Below are positions 43,507 to 55,769 of a stretch of DNA of 64,000 bases, piece by piece. The number at the start of each line of letters is the position of its first letter. Within the stretch, counting starts at the first letter, position 1. Made by a program: the position numbers and the translations under genes. Origin of the DNA: Megamerina dolium (taxonomy: Eukaryota; Arthropoda; Insecta; Diptera; Megamerinidae); NCBI GenBank assembly GCA_963854835.1, contig OY978526.1, positions 65,820,765 through 65,884,764 of the forward strand. The letters run 5' to 3'. The notes under the pieces were generated by a model that had not been told where the DNA came from, did not search any database, and saw nothing but the letters and a program-made list of their open reading frames with translations.

Positions 43507-44811
43507 AAGGGTTATCCATTTCGCGGTTTCAAAAGTATAGGGCTAGAATTCGACATCTGTCAAACTGAGTTGTTAAAACAATTTCTTTCTTTTTCAGTTC
43601 AAAGTCTGACATTTGCGAAAATGGATCGCTTAACTATCGCACAACGCATTGAAATTGTAAAAACCTACTACAAAAATGGTGATTCTGCCACAGCCACATA
43701 TCGTGCTTTAAGAGGAGATTATGGTTTACATAATCGTCCAACTACGCAAGCAATTGGCAAAATTGTAAAGAAATATGAAGAGACTGGATCGGTTACAGAT
43801 ATTGTAAGGCCTGTGCATCATCGTTTCGCTCGTACCACCGAAAATATCGCTGCTGTAAGTGAAAGTGTTGCCGAAGACCCGAATGTGTCGATTCCTCGTC
43901 GTTCTCAGGAATTAGGACTGTCTTACGGCACATTATGGCGTATTTTGCATTTGGATCTACACCTACATCCATATAAAATCCAGCTCACACAACAACTGAA
44001 GCCAGCTGACCATTCACAACGTCGTAGATACATCGAATGGGTGCTTGAACAACAGGCGGTGGACGGCGATTTTTCGAACAAAATTTTCTTCAGCGACGAC
44101 GCACATTTCTCACTCGGTGGGTATGTTAACAAACAAAATTGTCGTATTTGGGGTTCTGAGAATCCTCAAGTAATTGAAGAGAGGCCACTACATCCACAAA
44201 AAGGCACTGCTTGGTGCGCCCTTTGGTCCGGAGGTGTGATTGGACCTTACTTCTTCGAAAACGACGATGGAACGACTGTCACCGTCAATTCGGAGCGTTA
44301 TGGTCATATGATAACCGACTTTTTTTTGCCTGCTATTGAAGAATACGACTTAGAGAATATGTGGTTTCAACAAGACGGTGCCACATGCCACACAACTCGA
44401 GCGAATATGGCTTTATTGCAAGAGAAATTTTCTGGCCGCGTAATTTCTCGTCGTGGCGATATCAAGTGGCCACCAAGATCATGCGATTTGACACCGCTTG
44501 ACTTTTTTTTGTGGGGCTACGCGAAAGACCGTGTTTATGCAGATAAACCTTTAACTATTGAGCACCTAAGAACCAACATTCGTCACGTTATGGCTGAGAT
44601 ACCGCCCAATATGTGTCAAAAAGTGGTCGAAAATTACCTCAAAAGAATCGATGCTTGCAACAATTCGCGTGGTGGTCATTTAAATGATGTAGTATTTCAC
44701 ACATAATGTCAACGTTCAAACTTTATAATAAAAAAGAAATATCATGATAAAAATTATTTTATATGTGTTTTATTTACATTTACTTTTGAAACCGCAAAAT
44801 GGATAACCCTT
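43507..44811 (+). mobile_element. Complete DD41D (rosa-like) mariner element
   Basis: A 1305-bp element flanked by TA (43505-43506 and 44812-44813). The termini AAGGGTTATCCATTTCGCGG and its inverted counterpart (one mismatch in the first 20) extend through GTTTCAAAAGTA, about 30 bp each. It carries one uninterrupted transposase gene, with about 115 bp before the start and 105 bp after the stop. Near-identical ends and an open frame point to a recent insertion. Confidence 0.95.
43621..44706 (+). CDS. Mariner-like DD41D transposase, apparently intact
   Basis: 361 aa, starting MDRLTIAQRIEIVKTYYKNG at the Met that follows the 5' leader; an upstream in-frame Met at 43396 lies outside the element and is not a plausible start. 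Residues 1-120 form the helix-turn-helix DNA-binding part (DUF4817-like, with RALRGDYGLHNRPTT and SIPRRSQELGLSYGTLWRIL). The catalytic residues are FFSDDAHFSLGG (Asp), WFQQDGATCHT (Asp) and DLTPLDFFLWG (Asp) with 41 residues between the last two. This DD41D spacing is known from the rosa lineage first described in Ceratitis. The C-terminus is GGHLNDVVFHT. The enzyme would cut and paste the element at TA sites. There are no stops or frameshifts. Relatives as I recall them have SDEAHF where this has SDDAHF. Confidence 0.93.
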   Translation: MDRLTIAQRIEIVKTYYKNGDSATATYRALRGDYGLHNRPTTQAIGKIVKKYEETGSVTDIVRPVHHRFARTTENIAAVSESVAEDPNVSIPRRSQELGLSYGTLWRILHLDLHLHPYKIQLTQQLKPADHSQRRRYIEWVLEQQAVDGDFSNKIFFSDDAHFSLGGYVNKQNCRIWGSENPQVIEERPLHPQKGTAWCALWSGGVIGPYFFENDDGTTVTVNSERYGHMITDFFLPAIEEYDLENMWFQQDGATCHTTRANMALLQEKFSGRVISRRGDIKWPPRSCDLTPLDFFLWGYAKDRVYADKPLTIEHLRTNIRHVMAEIPPNMCQKVVENYLKRIDACNNSRGGHLNDVVFHT

Positions 44812-45075
44812 TACATTCATTATAATGTGATGAGAGCAATACCAATTGTATCCTGGCACCAATAAAAAACGATGCCAATTAAGTTTGGTTAAATTGTATG
44901 AAGAAAATTTTTGACTAACTGGTGCAGCGGAAAATACAAATTTTTGACCATTTCAAACATTTCTACCCAAGAAAGCATAAATAAATCCCTAATCTAGACG
45001 CACAATACAGTTTTTTAAAACCATATGTAGGATACCCTAAGAAATGGAGATATAGGGAAAGAATGTTCAGAGGAA

Positions 45076-45490
45076 ATGTTGATGAGGAATACTGATTGGG
45101 GGTCGTTCATACATTTTACCGCTCTAGGAGAGAAATCGCAGCAATTTTTATTCATACTGGAAAACCTACCAGGTTTGTACCATTCCAAGACATCCTTAGG
45201 GACCTACAACCTAAAACGATTTGAGGAATGTATTAACCTAAATAAGAGCATGTTAAGGATCATTACGGCACTTTAAGTTGAATTCTATCCTAAGGAAACG
45301 GGGAATCTTTTCGGATGAGACCTGAGGAGAATGAAACTGCGAATCATGTGTTCGGATTGTGCCCAGCACTAATACATTCAAGAAAGAAAATTCGCTTGGA
45401 ATTTTTAATACCCGAAAATATTTTGAAATCCAATAAGGTAGTATCTGTGTTAAACTTCCTTATGGATATTGAGCTTAGAGACATACTCTA
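45076..45490 (+). pseudogene. LINE C-terminal remnant (zinc-knuckle region)
   Basis: The reading NLKRFEECINLNKSMLRIIT is followed, after stops and a frame change, by RPEENETANHVFGLCPALIH and SRKKIRLEFLIPENI. The last block aligns with the ExETAxHxxxxCPA motif of non-LTR retrotransposon C-termini (compare EEQETAEHVLCNCPAVARRR at 48022-48291 on the other strand). Only the end of the protein survives. Confidence 0.6.
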
Positions 45491-45499
45491 GGTCCTACA

Positions 45500-46240
45500 T
45501 GTGGTGCAAAATAGACCCAGAGTCGCAGTGAAACAAAACTCTTAAATAGTAATAATAATATGGACATTTTGTAAGTATGTTTGGAGAAAACATTGAGAAC
45601 GAAAAATTAATGGGGGGCGCTCATACATTTTACCTCTCCTGGACAGTTATTGTCGATTTTCGTATGTTTTGTGGCAAGTCTTAACAAGTAAGAGGTGAAA
45701 GGTAGAAGGAAATATTGAGAAGGAAAACTGAATGGTCATATAGTTGGCGATTCCTACGATTTTATAGGAGGTAAGTATGCTTAGACGATGTGTTGAGAAG
45801 GACAACTGAATAGAGGTCGTTCATATGGTTTACTCCTCTAAGGGCAGCTATTTTAGTCAAAATCTAAATTAGAAATTTCTTTGTGCTTGCTTGAATGCTT
45901 GAAATGATCAAAATTTCGCTATTTTTCGTTGAAACTGGGCGCTCTATCAAGTTGAACCCATATTAATTTATATGGATTTGAATAAAAATGGCACTAGAAT
46001 TTTATAAGTTCATTTACTGAAAACATAAGTTTAATTTCACATTATTTCAATATTATGCATACAATTCGAAAGCCATTAATTGAAGCCTAAGTCTCGCTGT
46101 CATATCTTGGTGTGCATTCCCATACTTAGAACAGTCTTAACGTATGACGTTCATTGCTACTTTCTTTCATTTTAATATTCGGTTCAATGGTTAACACATT
46201 TTTCTTCTATGCATGAATTCTCCAGTTTAAAACCCAGCTG
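45500..46240. other. AT-rich stretch with diverged short repeats
   Basis: Words such as GGGGGGCGCTCATACATTTTAC and GAGGTCGTTCATATGGTTTAC recur at intervals (45107, 45612, 45815), suggesting a worn tandem repeat that includes the LINE remnant flank. No gene. Confidence 0.4.
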
Positions 46241-46329
46241 GATCAATTTACTGTTGAGTACCTTTGTTGACTTTTGAAGAAAGTCAACCAACACCAAAAA
46301 GTCGTTAATTTCATTATGAGAATAACAGT

Positions 46330-46560
46330 TTCGAAGACTAAAAAGTTATAATTTTGACATCGAAGACAAGAAGTGGTCGAAGCACCTAGAAACTTTGAAA
46401 ATACACAAAGAAATCGACAGCTGGATGTCTTTGATACTATCCGAAGCTTTATCGATTTCATTATCTGAATATAAGTTTCGACGATTAAAATGCAAAGATT
46501 TTCAGATGGTGGACAAAGAATGGTCATACCAGCTTTGAAAATACAGAAATTATTTAATAA
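46330..46560 (+). pseudogene. Tandem pair of mariner transposase N-terminal remnants
   Basis: One frame gives FRRLKSYNFDIEDKKWSKHL and about 40 residues later FRRLKCKDFQMVDKEWSYQL. Both resemble the WFxRFKSGDFDVEDKxRSGxP segment of mariner transposase DNA-binding domains. The DNA shows the corresponding direct repeat (TTTCATTATGAGAATAACAG versus TTTCATTATCTGAATATAAG). It is probably an internal duplication inside an old mariner copy. Confidence 0.45.
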
Positions 46561-46569
46561 TATATATAA

Positions 46570-47995
46570 AATGTTTAAGAAATACGCTTAATATTAACTT
46601 TATTGTTGTTATAATACTTTTTATTTGCTGTAAACTTTTTTTTTTACATTACTCAGTCATAAGTAGAGTATTGAAGAGTTAAAAATTTAATTAAATTTTT
46701 TTTTTTCTGGCAATAGATAGTTAATGTATTCGCACTTGCATTTGTTATTATTGTTTTAGCTTCAACTATTTTGACAACTTCTGCTTTTTTATTGTTAGCG
46801 CAGTTGTTAGAATTATTTGTATAATTGAGCAATTGAAATGAAAGATACTCGAACGTTGCTTGTTTATATAAACCAAATATCGCATTTGTTCTTAAACATA
46901 TATTTTTGATGATTTGGCAATTTATATATGTTGTGTATGTTTGTAGATACACGTGTATATATAATATATACAAACGTATATATGAATGTGTCTAGATTCA
47001 TACATTTGTGTTAATGTACATATGTGTATGTATGTTAATACACTTCTCAAGGTCTTTTCCAGTGATGACTACATACATATGTACATAGCACAATGATGAA
47101 CGTACTTTAAAAACGAATGAACCTCAAACTCTGAACACATTCGCAAGTATGTATTTGTTCATATGTTTTCACTTGCACATCTATGTATATACACAAATCT
47201 TTGTTGTCAAATGTATATATAATTTGTAAGTAATTAAATTTGTTAAAAGAATTTTCTCAATTTGAATACTTTGTACCTAATCACAGCCCAATGCGAATAT
47301 ACTTGTACATATATATGTAAGTATGCACGTACATAGCCAAATATAGAAGATCTTATATAGTAGTACTTAAAATTTATTATTCTTCTTCTTCTTTTTGAGT
47401 TCTTAATGACGAATTGAATATATGTATGCTTGTACAAATCAACATATGTTGTTAGTCTTAAGTAATTTTGCGGTTGATGGTAAGAACCCGTATTGAGAGT
47501 ATATACGGAGAAGTTCTGCACACTGTTGCTATTGTATTTATAATAATAATTATTATAATTATTATATTCATAGAGTTATGAATGCAAACATAAACCCTCT
47601 TATGTATATTTAGTATATTTGTATCTAAAAAAGTAAGTACACTATATTTTCTGATGTACGACACCCTACATTCAAAGCGAGAGTCAATTGTTCCTCGTAA
47701 GTGAGTTATAAAGTGAATTATATTGACGAAATGGGAGTGACAGAGAAAAGGAATTGGGCTTACAATTAGTTTAAAGTATTGCCAAGTTGAAAGAAACTTA
47801 TTTCGTCATGTGACTAGTTCATAACTGGTTCAAGGTAATGCAGCGAGAGGCAGTTGAACGAATGTTTCAATAATGCAATATTATTAAAATTTGTTTCTCT
47901 ATTTAGGCACAAATATCACCAAGCGCTAGTTGTTTTTAACATCGGGGATATATGTAGGTAATTATTATCAAGGCTATGATGCACCGCTACCTGAA
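46570..47995. other. AT-rich stretch without recognisable gene
   Basis: TATGTACATATG-type words are dense between 46900 and 47450. The segment around 47830 (CTGGTTCAAGGTAATGCAGC) has a diverged counterpart at about 49770 (TGGTTCCAGGTAATGCAAGA). Confidence 0.45.
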
Positions 47996-48009
47996 GATCT
48001 TTTGTGCAG

Positions 48010-48670
48010 CCTATTCCCTAACTAGCAGATCTCAAGACTATTTGTCACTGCTGTGGGATTGATTTTAACTAGGTCCCTGGGAACTATGAATCCGTTGCCT
48101 AGGTAGTATAGTCTGCGTCTAGCTACAGCTGGGCAATTGCAAAGAACGTGTTCCGCTGTTTCCTGCTCTTCAAGACAAAGTCGACAGAGATCGTTGTTTA
48201 CCACACCCATTTTCATCATGTGATAATTAAGTTTACAATGACCTGTTAGTAGTTCAGTGTACAGTTTAATGTCTTTTCTGCTGATGTTCAAGATAGTATC
48301 AACCTTAATATGTTCAGGGTCAATGAATCTTTTCGTTTGCCTGTTTGGGCTCTCCAGTAATCGGTTAGACTACTTTTTTCCATTTCACATATTAAGTTGT
48401 TCATGAAACTACTGTTTACCCCGCAGAAGGGTTCTGGGCCTATGAAAGGAGTGTCTGCGCCCTTTTTGGCCAGTGAATCTGCCATTTCATTTCCTGCATG
48501 CCCCTCGTGTCCCAGTACCCATATTAGAGTCACAGAGTTCCTCTTTGATAGGGTATTGAGGAGTTCAAAGCATTCCCAAACCTAGGTAATACTGAAAGTC
48601 TTCAATCTGGAAACTCTGAAACAATATTTCGTGCCCGACTTTATGGCTATAGTTGTAGTTTAGCATTTAT
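48010..48670 (-). pseudogene. LINE remnant: RNase H end plus CxxC-H-C knuckle
   Basis: The reverse strand reads WECFELLNTLSKRNS, then VTLIWVLGHEGHAGNEMADS (last RNase H strand with GHxGxxGNExAD), then LAKKGADTPFIGPEPFCG, and, after a frame break at about 48288, LLTGHCKLNYHMMKMGVV, CRLCLEEQETAEHVLCNCPA. This is the jockey/I-superfamily polymerase C-terminus. It is less decayed than the fragments at 41160-41860 and 45076-45490 and belongs to a different family. Confidence 0.85.
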
Positions 48671-48893
48671 TTAGTCAAATCTAAAAAAAAAATAATTGTC
48701 ATTTATTTTTTATAAGCATTTAAAGTTTTTGTGTTTTGGAAAAAAATCAACTGAGTTTATATAAAAAACATTTCATCACTTATTCAAAGCTGGCCATTCC
48801 CGTTTAAAATGTAGAACAGAACATTTTCATGTCCATGCCAATTTTCGCCCCACATCAGTGTACAATTAATTTTTGGTATTATTCATTTACTGT

Positions 48894-49186
48894 GGGTGCC
48901 ATAGTTCAGTAGTGAGTGCGTTGGTCTTCTGATCTGTAGATCGTTGGGTCAATCCCCATCTGAAGCATAACTTTCATATCGAAAAGATTTTTTTATGAAC
49001 GGTACCCACCTGTCGGAAAGAAATTGAGTGTGAATCGGTAGTAATAATTTGCCATGAAAATGCATTTGGAAGAGTGACAAAGCTTACAAATACCGATGTC
49101 ATAAGGTCTCTGCCGTTCGGAACCGTCTAATATAAGTAGGTCCCTTGTAATACGGTCGTACTCGTACAACAGTACTGGAAGAGAAG
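48894..49186 (+). repeat. tRNA-derived SINE, copy 2
   Basis: It begins GGGTGCCATAGTTCAGTAGT (tRNA 5' end with A box), then TTCTGATCTGTAGATCG and the B box GGGTCAATCCCC. The body has GAACGGTACCCACCTGTCGG, TTTGCCATGAAAATGC and GCCGTTCGGAACCGTC. Confidence 0.85.
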
Positions 49187-49249
49187 TTTTTACATCACTA
49201 CAGGCCTACAATACACAGTAAATGCAATCAATGACTAATTGAAGACCAA

Positions 49250-49510
49250 AAGTGTGAAATATATTGGTCATCCACCATATAGTCCTGAGCTGGCAAAAGC
49301 TGCCTTCTGCAATGCGATCGAAAAACTGGAACTGGTTCGATTCGTGGAATTCATATGCTGCCGGAATGATAAGAAAAGGTTATAGCTTCAGATGGCAAAT
49401 GCTTCAATTAAAATATTGTTTTATCAAGCAATATATCAAACAATTTATTTCTGGTTTTTTTTTTTTTTTGCTTATACGACAACAACGAAAGTTAATAAAC
49501 TATTTCACTT
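49250..49510 (+). pseudogene. Irritans-like mariner transposase C-terminal remnant
   Basis: HPPYSPELAKAAFC corresponds to HPPYSPDLAPSDFF of mariner transposases, with the third Asp lost. Further on, in another frame, EKVIASDGKCFN matches the C-terminal CIASDGxYFE block. An IR-like end follows at about 49500. The rest of the element is missing. Confidence 0.65.
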
Positions 49511-49786
49511 GATAGTGCAGTTTCCACGTGGTGTTTATAAAGTGTTTTCTTAGTTTTTATAATTTTACCCAACAAAAATAGCGAAATTAATGTTAATCAT
49601 TTTTTTTTATTCGACCAAATTTAATATATTGTTTGCTTTTGATGACTGTCAAACACAAATCACGCAGTTTAATTTTAAGGGTAGCGGTGTTGCATTTGAA
49701 ATTACGAAGCGAGAAATTGGAAAAAAATAACTGACTTATTCATCCGCCCTCAGAGCTCAAGGCATAATGGTTCCAGGTAATGCAAG

Positions 49787-49816
49787 AAGAGAGAGCGAGA
49801 GAGAGAGAGAGAGAGA
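49787..49816. repeat. (GA)n microsatellite
   Basis: GAGAGAGCGAGAGAGAGAGA and further GA units, one GC interruption. Confidence 0.9.
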
Positions 49817-49819
49817 TTG

Positions 49820-52800
49820 AGTAACGTGACGCGTGAAAGTGGTAATGGAAGAGGGAACTGATCAGTGATCATACGAGTACATTAATTCTAAGAGCACTAG
49901 TGGTAGTAACATTGCTTGACCAGTTCCCCATTGTATGTACTGCATGGTACATAAGTAAGTATAATATTTTGATGTATGATTTGAAAGTTTATAGTTTGTT
50001 ATTTACAATATAAAATAAAACATGAATTTTACATCATCTGTATATGTATACATGCATGTGTGGACTTATGTATGGTTATAGTATTGTATTTTGCAGTATT
50101 GTTGTTTTTTCTTAAGATAAATTTGTATAAATATATACATAATTATGTTTACAAATATATAGGAATATGTGAACATAGATATTTATCTATGTTATATGTT
50201 CAATATATCATGATTCTGTCCAATCAAGTGTAATTCTGTACTATTGAGTGGTACACACTTGTACATACTTGTTGCTGTAACATATAATATTTTGAAACGT
50301 TTGTTGTATTTTTGTATAAAGGGTGACTCAGTAAATTACAAATATATATTGAAACATGTTCATGCTATTTACTATTTTTGTAAATAATGGATAAGTAACT
50401 ACAATACTATACTACACCATATACTCTATACCAAATTGACCGTTCCGTAATCATTTAAAGCTATAATATGTGTATGATGTCGTTTAATATGTTTACTTAA
50501 CCCGAAAAAATCATCAGAAGACCATTTGATTCGAAGCGCTTCTTTCGTGTATTTATGTTGGCAAATATTATCAGTAAGTTTTTGTGACACCAATGCCTAA
50601 GTATTTTTAAATCTCAATAAGTACTTAAGTCCCTGGATATTCTTACTTTATCTGTTTACGGACACCGCAACCGATTTTGCACGATCTTCTTTGAATTCAT
50701 TTGTCAGTTTTCGGCATCTTTTTGATAATTACTTGTAACTTCTGTCAACTTGGTTGTTCTTCTAAATTAATTTTTCTTTGGGTTATTATGTACAAATTCT
50801 CAAAAATGTGACTTTTAAAACTATTTTTTAATTATCCATTGTGATATTACTAAATTAAGAGCTCATTTAAATCGCTCAATACTAATTTAACTACTCTTAC
50901 TTGAATGTTGACGTTCTATTTTCAAGGTAAATTGCAATTTTATGTCATCGTGTGCCGACTGGTAGGATGCTATGGGTTTCGTTGTCTACAGTGGTTTCTA
51001 GAAAGCCACTAGGATTAAATGAAATTGAAGTAAATATCAAGAGTGACTTTCGAAAAAAAAAATGAAAAATTTCCATGGTATTCCTATGAAGTTTATAACA
51101 GATTGCCACCTCGTCCTTCCAACGAAGTATCCGAGTCATCTGTATATGACCAAAAAGGCAATGATGGCCTAGAAAATATGAACATTCACAACTGCCACTC
51201 AAAAAAAAAATGAAAGAAAAAATTGTCTAATTTCAATAGTTAAATCAGATTACAATGGCATATTGGCTGGCTCAATCATATTAAGGATATTCGTTCTCCA
51301 ACAGAAAAGAGCCTTAATAATTTTTACTGGGCTATGGCGTTTCTATTTGGACGCCCTATGCTCCAATTAGGAGTTAGATCACCACATATAAGTATATGGC
51401 GTTTCTGAACTAACATATATTTTTCCAGTAGCCGAAAAACGAGTTAGCCTTCAGTTTCAATCTTCGAATTAGTAAAATTTATCGAAATTTATTTTCGAAG
51501 TAAAATTTATCATATAATAACAATTTTTATTAACCAAAATTGAGATTAATTAGAATCTTGTTAAATAGAATATTCTAACAAAAAGTATTTAAAATACTTA
51601 TAATTAATGAAAATAATCAATTAATTCAACTGTAGATTAATGAGATTATGTGTTTAAAAGATTAATCTAAATTTTTGTTATTTAAAATACAGACAAATTA
51701 TTCGAATCATCATAATTTTGATTAACCAAAGTATTCATATAATCATAATTTCTAACTAAAAATATTGAAAATACTCATAACGGATAGGAATAATCGATTA
51801 GTCCAAACGCTGATTAATCAGATAATTGTTCAAAATATTAATCTATATTTTGATTATTAAGAATGCATACAAATTATTAGAATATTAGTGGAAAATTGAG
51901 AATAAAACTATTTTAATAAAAAATATTTTAAACACTCATAATTAATTGGATTAGTCGTTTTAAGCAAAAATTTAAATGATTAATTGTACAGCCATGGAAT
52001 ATTTAATTAAAAAAAAATGCGGTTTTATTCAGTCTACGATGGCTTTATACTAGAGCATAAAATGTTTAATATTAATAATGCAATTTTTATACATGAATAC
52101 ATGAATACCACAAGAATGTGGCATATGGTAGAGCATATCTAATAGCAACAACAGAATATATAATGTAGATAAATTCCCATCAAATCCCATCTGCTATCAT
52201 ATTGTACATGCTACCACTAATAAAGAAAAATACAAGCAAATTGCATCTACATATATCCTCGTAAGAGTCATATTCGTAGACTATGCGTTCTTCAACAATT
52301 TCTCTTGATCCTCAATCGTATGGAGAAGTTTTATTACATATAAATAATTTGATTGAAACGATCGATTCAAGTATGCATTTATGCCATTGCTGTTGCTCTA
52401 GGTATTGTTCTTCACTTCACTGTTCACTTCACTTCTCATACATAGTTGGAATCACAGTTTATCGTATTGACTATGTATTTTTCCTTCAAATCTTTTCTAT
52501 AATGCTAGTATGAAGATCCGTATGTATTATGTATGGTACCTACGAGCGTACACTTTTCAATATAATCTTCTCTGCTCACGACTCTTTTCCATAATAGTGC
52601 TTAGAGGTAGTGGAATACTAGTAGCATTATTACTCTCATAGAAAATAATGTAAGCGGCATATATACGAGCACATGGTACAGCGAAGAAGATTAAGCGGAT
52701 TAGTCATTTTTTTATTTTACTTCAACAGTCACTGATCACTGCACTGAGATTCTGTTGTGATAAATTTCTTGCATTTGAATTTATTCTTTCTAAAGAATGT

Positions 52801-54060
52801 ACTTACATATACATATGTATGCACGAGTATATGTATGTATATATGCGTATAATCTTTGTCTTGTCAAATATTATTTCAATGAAAATCGTTTACCTTTTTT
52901 TTTTTTGATTCTCAATAAGATTTTGTGGTTGTTAATACTATTGAATTATGTTTAGCGCCTCTGTTTTTCCTCGAGATTATGAAATTATATATTTGCTAAT
53001 AAATCTATCCATACATTTAGTTGTGTGTGGTGGCGTATACAATAGTGAAACTTTTATATCAATCAATAAACATTTTTACACCTCAATTCATATTGTAACG
53101 GCATACATATAGGTATATTAACTATGCTGATTTTGTTTTGTTATGTAAATTAATATAACTTATTTGAATATGCTTAAAAAAAACATATATATGTATATGA
53201 AAAGATCATAATCTTATGCCATTTAAAAGATCGTTAAATTTGAAGATGACTATATTAATATTTATTAATAGTGTTTTACTATATAAACACTTATATGTTA
53301 ATGCTGAGAAGTAAATGCTTATGTAGTATACAAAATATAGGTTATGTAAGACCAGCCTTTCTGGTCTGAGCTATGTAATTTTTTTCTTTTTACAAAATTT
53401 CTAGTAAAACAAATGTTTATTCATTCAAATGCCATTCGTTACAGTATACTCAGAGTTGAGTTACTCTTCGTTATGCTCACATTAAGTTACAATCATATTC
53501 AATTTAGAATCGACTTGTTTCATATATTTCCCATACAAAAATCTGTCAAACAAGTCGTTTCTATATTTAAGATGATCTTAGCTCTGTCTATAATTACGGG
53601 CCATAGATGCGAATGTTGAGTTTCGATGTGATAAGCTCTATATTTTTGTGTATAGAATCAGCAAAAATTGATTTTATAATATACATTGTATGAGAAGTAG
53701 AAATGGTTTTCATTCGATTCGAGTCTGAACTTATCCGCTTGTTGATAAAAACAATGTTATGTCCTCAGTTTTAGTTTTATATTTTCATACACAGTCAGAA
53801 ATCTTTACATTCAAAATCCTATTTTTGCATTGAAATGTATGTATGTCTGATTTTTCATACCATCACACATATTTTCAAACTCACCCGTAAGCTGATATAA
53901 CCGTAGATCGTGCTATAAAAACACTTCATAATTCTAGCTATGTGCCATATTTGATACATACTAAAGTTCATAGAAATAACTCAAATATTAAGATATTTTG
54001 GTTATAAATTTTTAATAGGTTTAGTTTAGTGATGAAGTTTATGCCAATATTTTTTACATG
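49820..54060. other. Long AT-rich stretch, no supported gene
   Basis: It contains a third ATTAATCA-type cluster at 51480-51990 and many TACATATG words. The reverse strand at about 51070-51200 reads GHHCLFGHIQMTRILRWKDE, which could be a very worn LINE zinc-knuckle region but is too short to call. Nothing else readable was found. Confidence 0.45.
51480..51990. repeat. Third cluster of ATTAATCA-like motifs
   Basis: AATCGATTAGTCCAAACGC, TGATTAATCAGATAATTG, GATTAATCTAAATTTTTG and similar words repeat at roughly 100-170 bp, giving a degenerate array. Confidence 0.55.
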
Positions 54061-54073
54061 TTTACATACTTAA

Positions 54074-54593
54074 GGTAGTAGTCCGGGGTGACGGGTTAAA
54101 AAAATCGATTTTTTTTTACATTTTTCGGAAGAAAAACATCTTAAAAATATTCTCTAAAAATTTCAGACCGAAATTTTTAATATTTTTAAAGTTATAGCTA
54201 AAATAAGAGAGCCCGCCGTAGTGTGTATGAATCTGTTGTCAGAACTTTAAACGCGTTTTTCTCAAAACCATGTTTTCGAAATTTCAGGGAAGTACTGACT
54301 CAAAACTATTCAACCGATTTGGCTAAAAATTTTACCCGTTATTCTAGACACACATATCTAAATACGTAACATTTAAAACATTTAATTTTTTAATAATGAA
54401 GTATTTTGTTTAAACAATTTATCAAGAAAAAAAATTAAATTTTGAGAACTTTTTTTACAGGTCCGCAATTGTTTTTTTATGTATATTATAGGTTAGTTCA
54501 TTAAAAATTTTAAAACAATCGCATTTTATTTTCTTGTTAAAAAAAATTAATGAAAAAACGTCGGAATTTCGGTCGTCACACCGGACTACTACC
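54074..54593. mobile_element. 520-bp TIR element (MITE)
   Basis: The left end GGTAGTAGTCCGGGGTGACG is the inverted complement of the right end CGTCACACCGGACTACTACC except for single differences (GGGG versus GTG). It contains no coding region; the interior is A/T-rich and includes TTAAAAAAATCGATTTTTTT. A target duplication is not clear (TTAA before, ATAA after). It abuts the 3' end of the piggyBac-like remnant. Confidence 0.75.
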
Positions 54594-55760
54594 ATAAGTG
54601 GGATTTATGTAACCTATGCAAATTGTTTTTGTATGCTTGTCTTTGCAAAATGTTTTTTTACAAATGGAGCAGAATGAGGTCGTCTACTTATTTTTATTTT
54701 CTCCAAAATAGAAGCAATGTCGGCACCTTGTACGGTGCTTTTTGGTCGTCTTATCGGTTTATTGCTATTTTCATGGACCAGCCTCATTATCACAAGTATC
54801 ATCGACAAAGTGGGTTGAGAGTTTCGAAATCAATGTCACAGTTTTCTAACAGTTAACAGTTAACACAGTTAAATCGGACTAGTTTTCCGATTTTCTGTAT
54901 AAGGCGATGCTAAGGAAATTGCCAGTTCATGCAAGACATGTTTCCGTTTAGTGTGCTTTTGGGTCTACTTCCAATTAGGGTCGATATCATTGTATATAAA
55001 AGAGACATTCCAAGCAGAAATGTCTATTATGTTAGAAAATACCACCATAGTCCATCGATTATTTTTGCGTTTGCAATTGTAACAGCTTACGATTTTGTCA
55101 ACTGTATTTCTTGAATTATAAAAAGAAATTATTTCGGACAACTTTTTCAAATTGTTCGCAGTATTGGAGGTATGATGCATTCTACTCATAACCTATATAC
55201 GAAGCGAGAGTAGTATCAGAGGTAAATTCAAAAGTTGATTCATATCGCGGAATTTTCTTAGATTCCAATAATTTTGGGGGAATCAATCTTTTATTTTTAC
55301 GCATGGTACCAACCATTGTCCTATTCTTCTGTAACAATTTTTGCCCAAGACTACGTGAAGAAAAAAAGTTGTCCATGGTGACATTATGCCCTCTTAATCC
55401 GTCAACGAAATGTAAAACAACTCGTTCTCCTTGATTCCGTTCAGGATTTCCTGACAAAGCTTTTCTCAAGTATGGCTGTATTTTCCATACATAGCGCGTA
55501 CGGGAATCAACAAGGTGCCAGAACTTCAAACCATATTTTTCCGGTTTCGATGGAATGTACTGGCGAAACTTGCAACTGAATCATTCGGATTGTAGAATGT
55601 GGAAAGGCGTTCAGCACACTTTTCCCAGAAGTGGCTTATATGTACAAATTTGTCTTCACATCACATCAAAGCGAACAATTTTGTGAACATATAAAAATGT
55701 TCTTTCAGACATTATTCACCGAAACAATTTCCATCAAACAAATCATGTAAAGTTTCCTTT
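54594..55760 (-). pseudogene. PiggyBac-type transposase, C-terminal half, decayed
   Basis: The reverse strand gives in order: FWEKCAERLSTFYNPNDS (worn), KFWHLVDSRTRYVWKIQPYL, GERVVLHFVDGLRGHNVTMD followed by NFFSS (the TxDNFFTS catalytic block), LLQKNRTMVGTMRKNKRLIP, then NTVDKIVSCYNCKRKNNRW and ISAWNVSFIYN, and a Cys-rich end CSICKKTFCKDKHTKTIC. These are the DDE_Tnp_1_7 domain and the C-terminal Cys/His domain of piggyBac transposases. Several frame changes and stops interrupt it; the N-terminal half is missing or unreadable. Confidence 0.85.
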
Positions 55761-55769
55761 TTTGGATCT

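Noticed and set aside
43396..43620. Met 43396 as the start of the DD41D transposase
   Set aside because: It lies outside the TA-flanked element; homologues start at MDRLTIAQR (43621).
51070..51200. Reverse-strand GHHCLFGHIQMTRILRWKDE as a LINE knuckle
   Set aside because: Too short and too diverged, no neighbouring RNase H motif; noted only within the stretch description.
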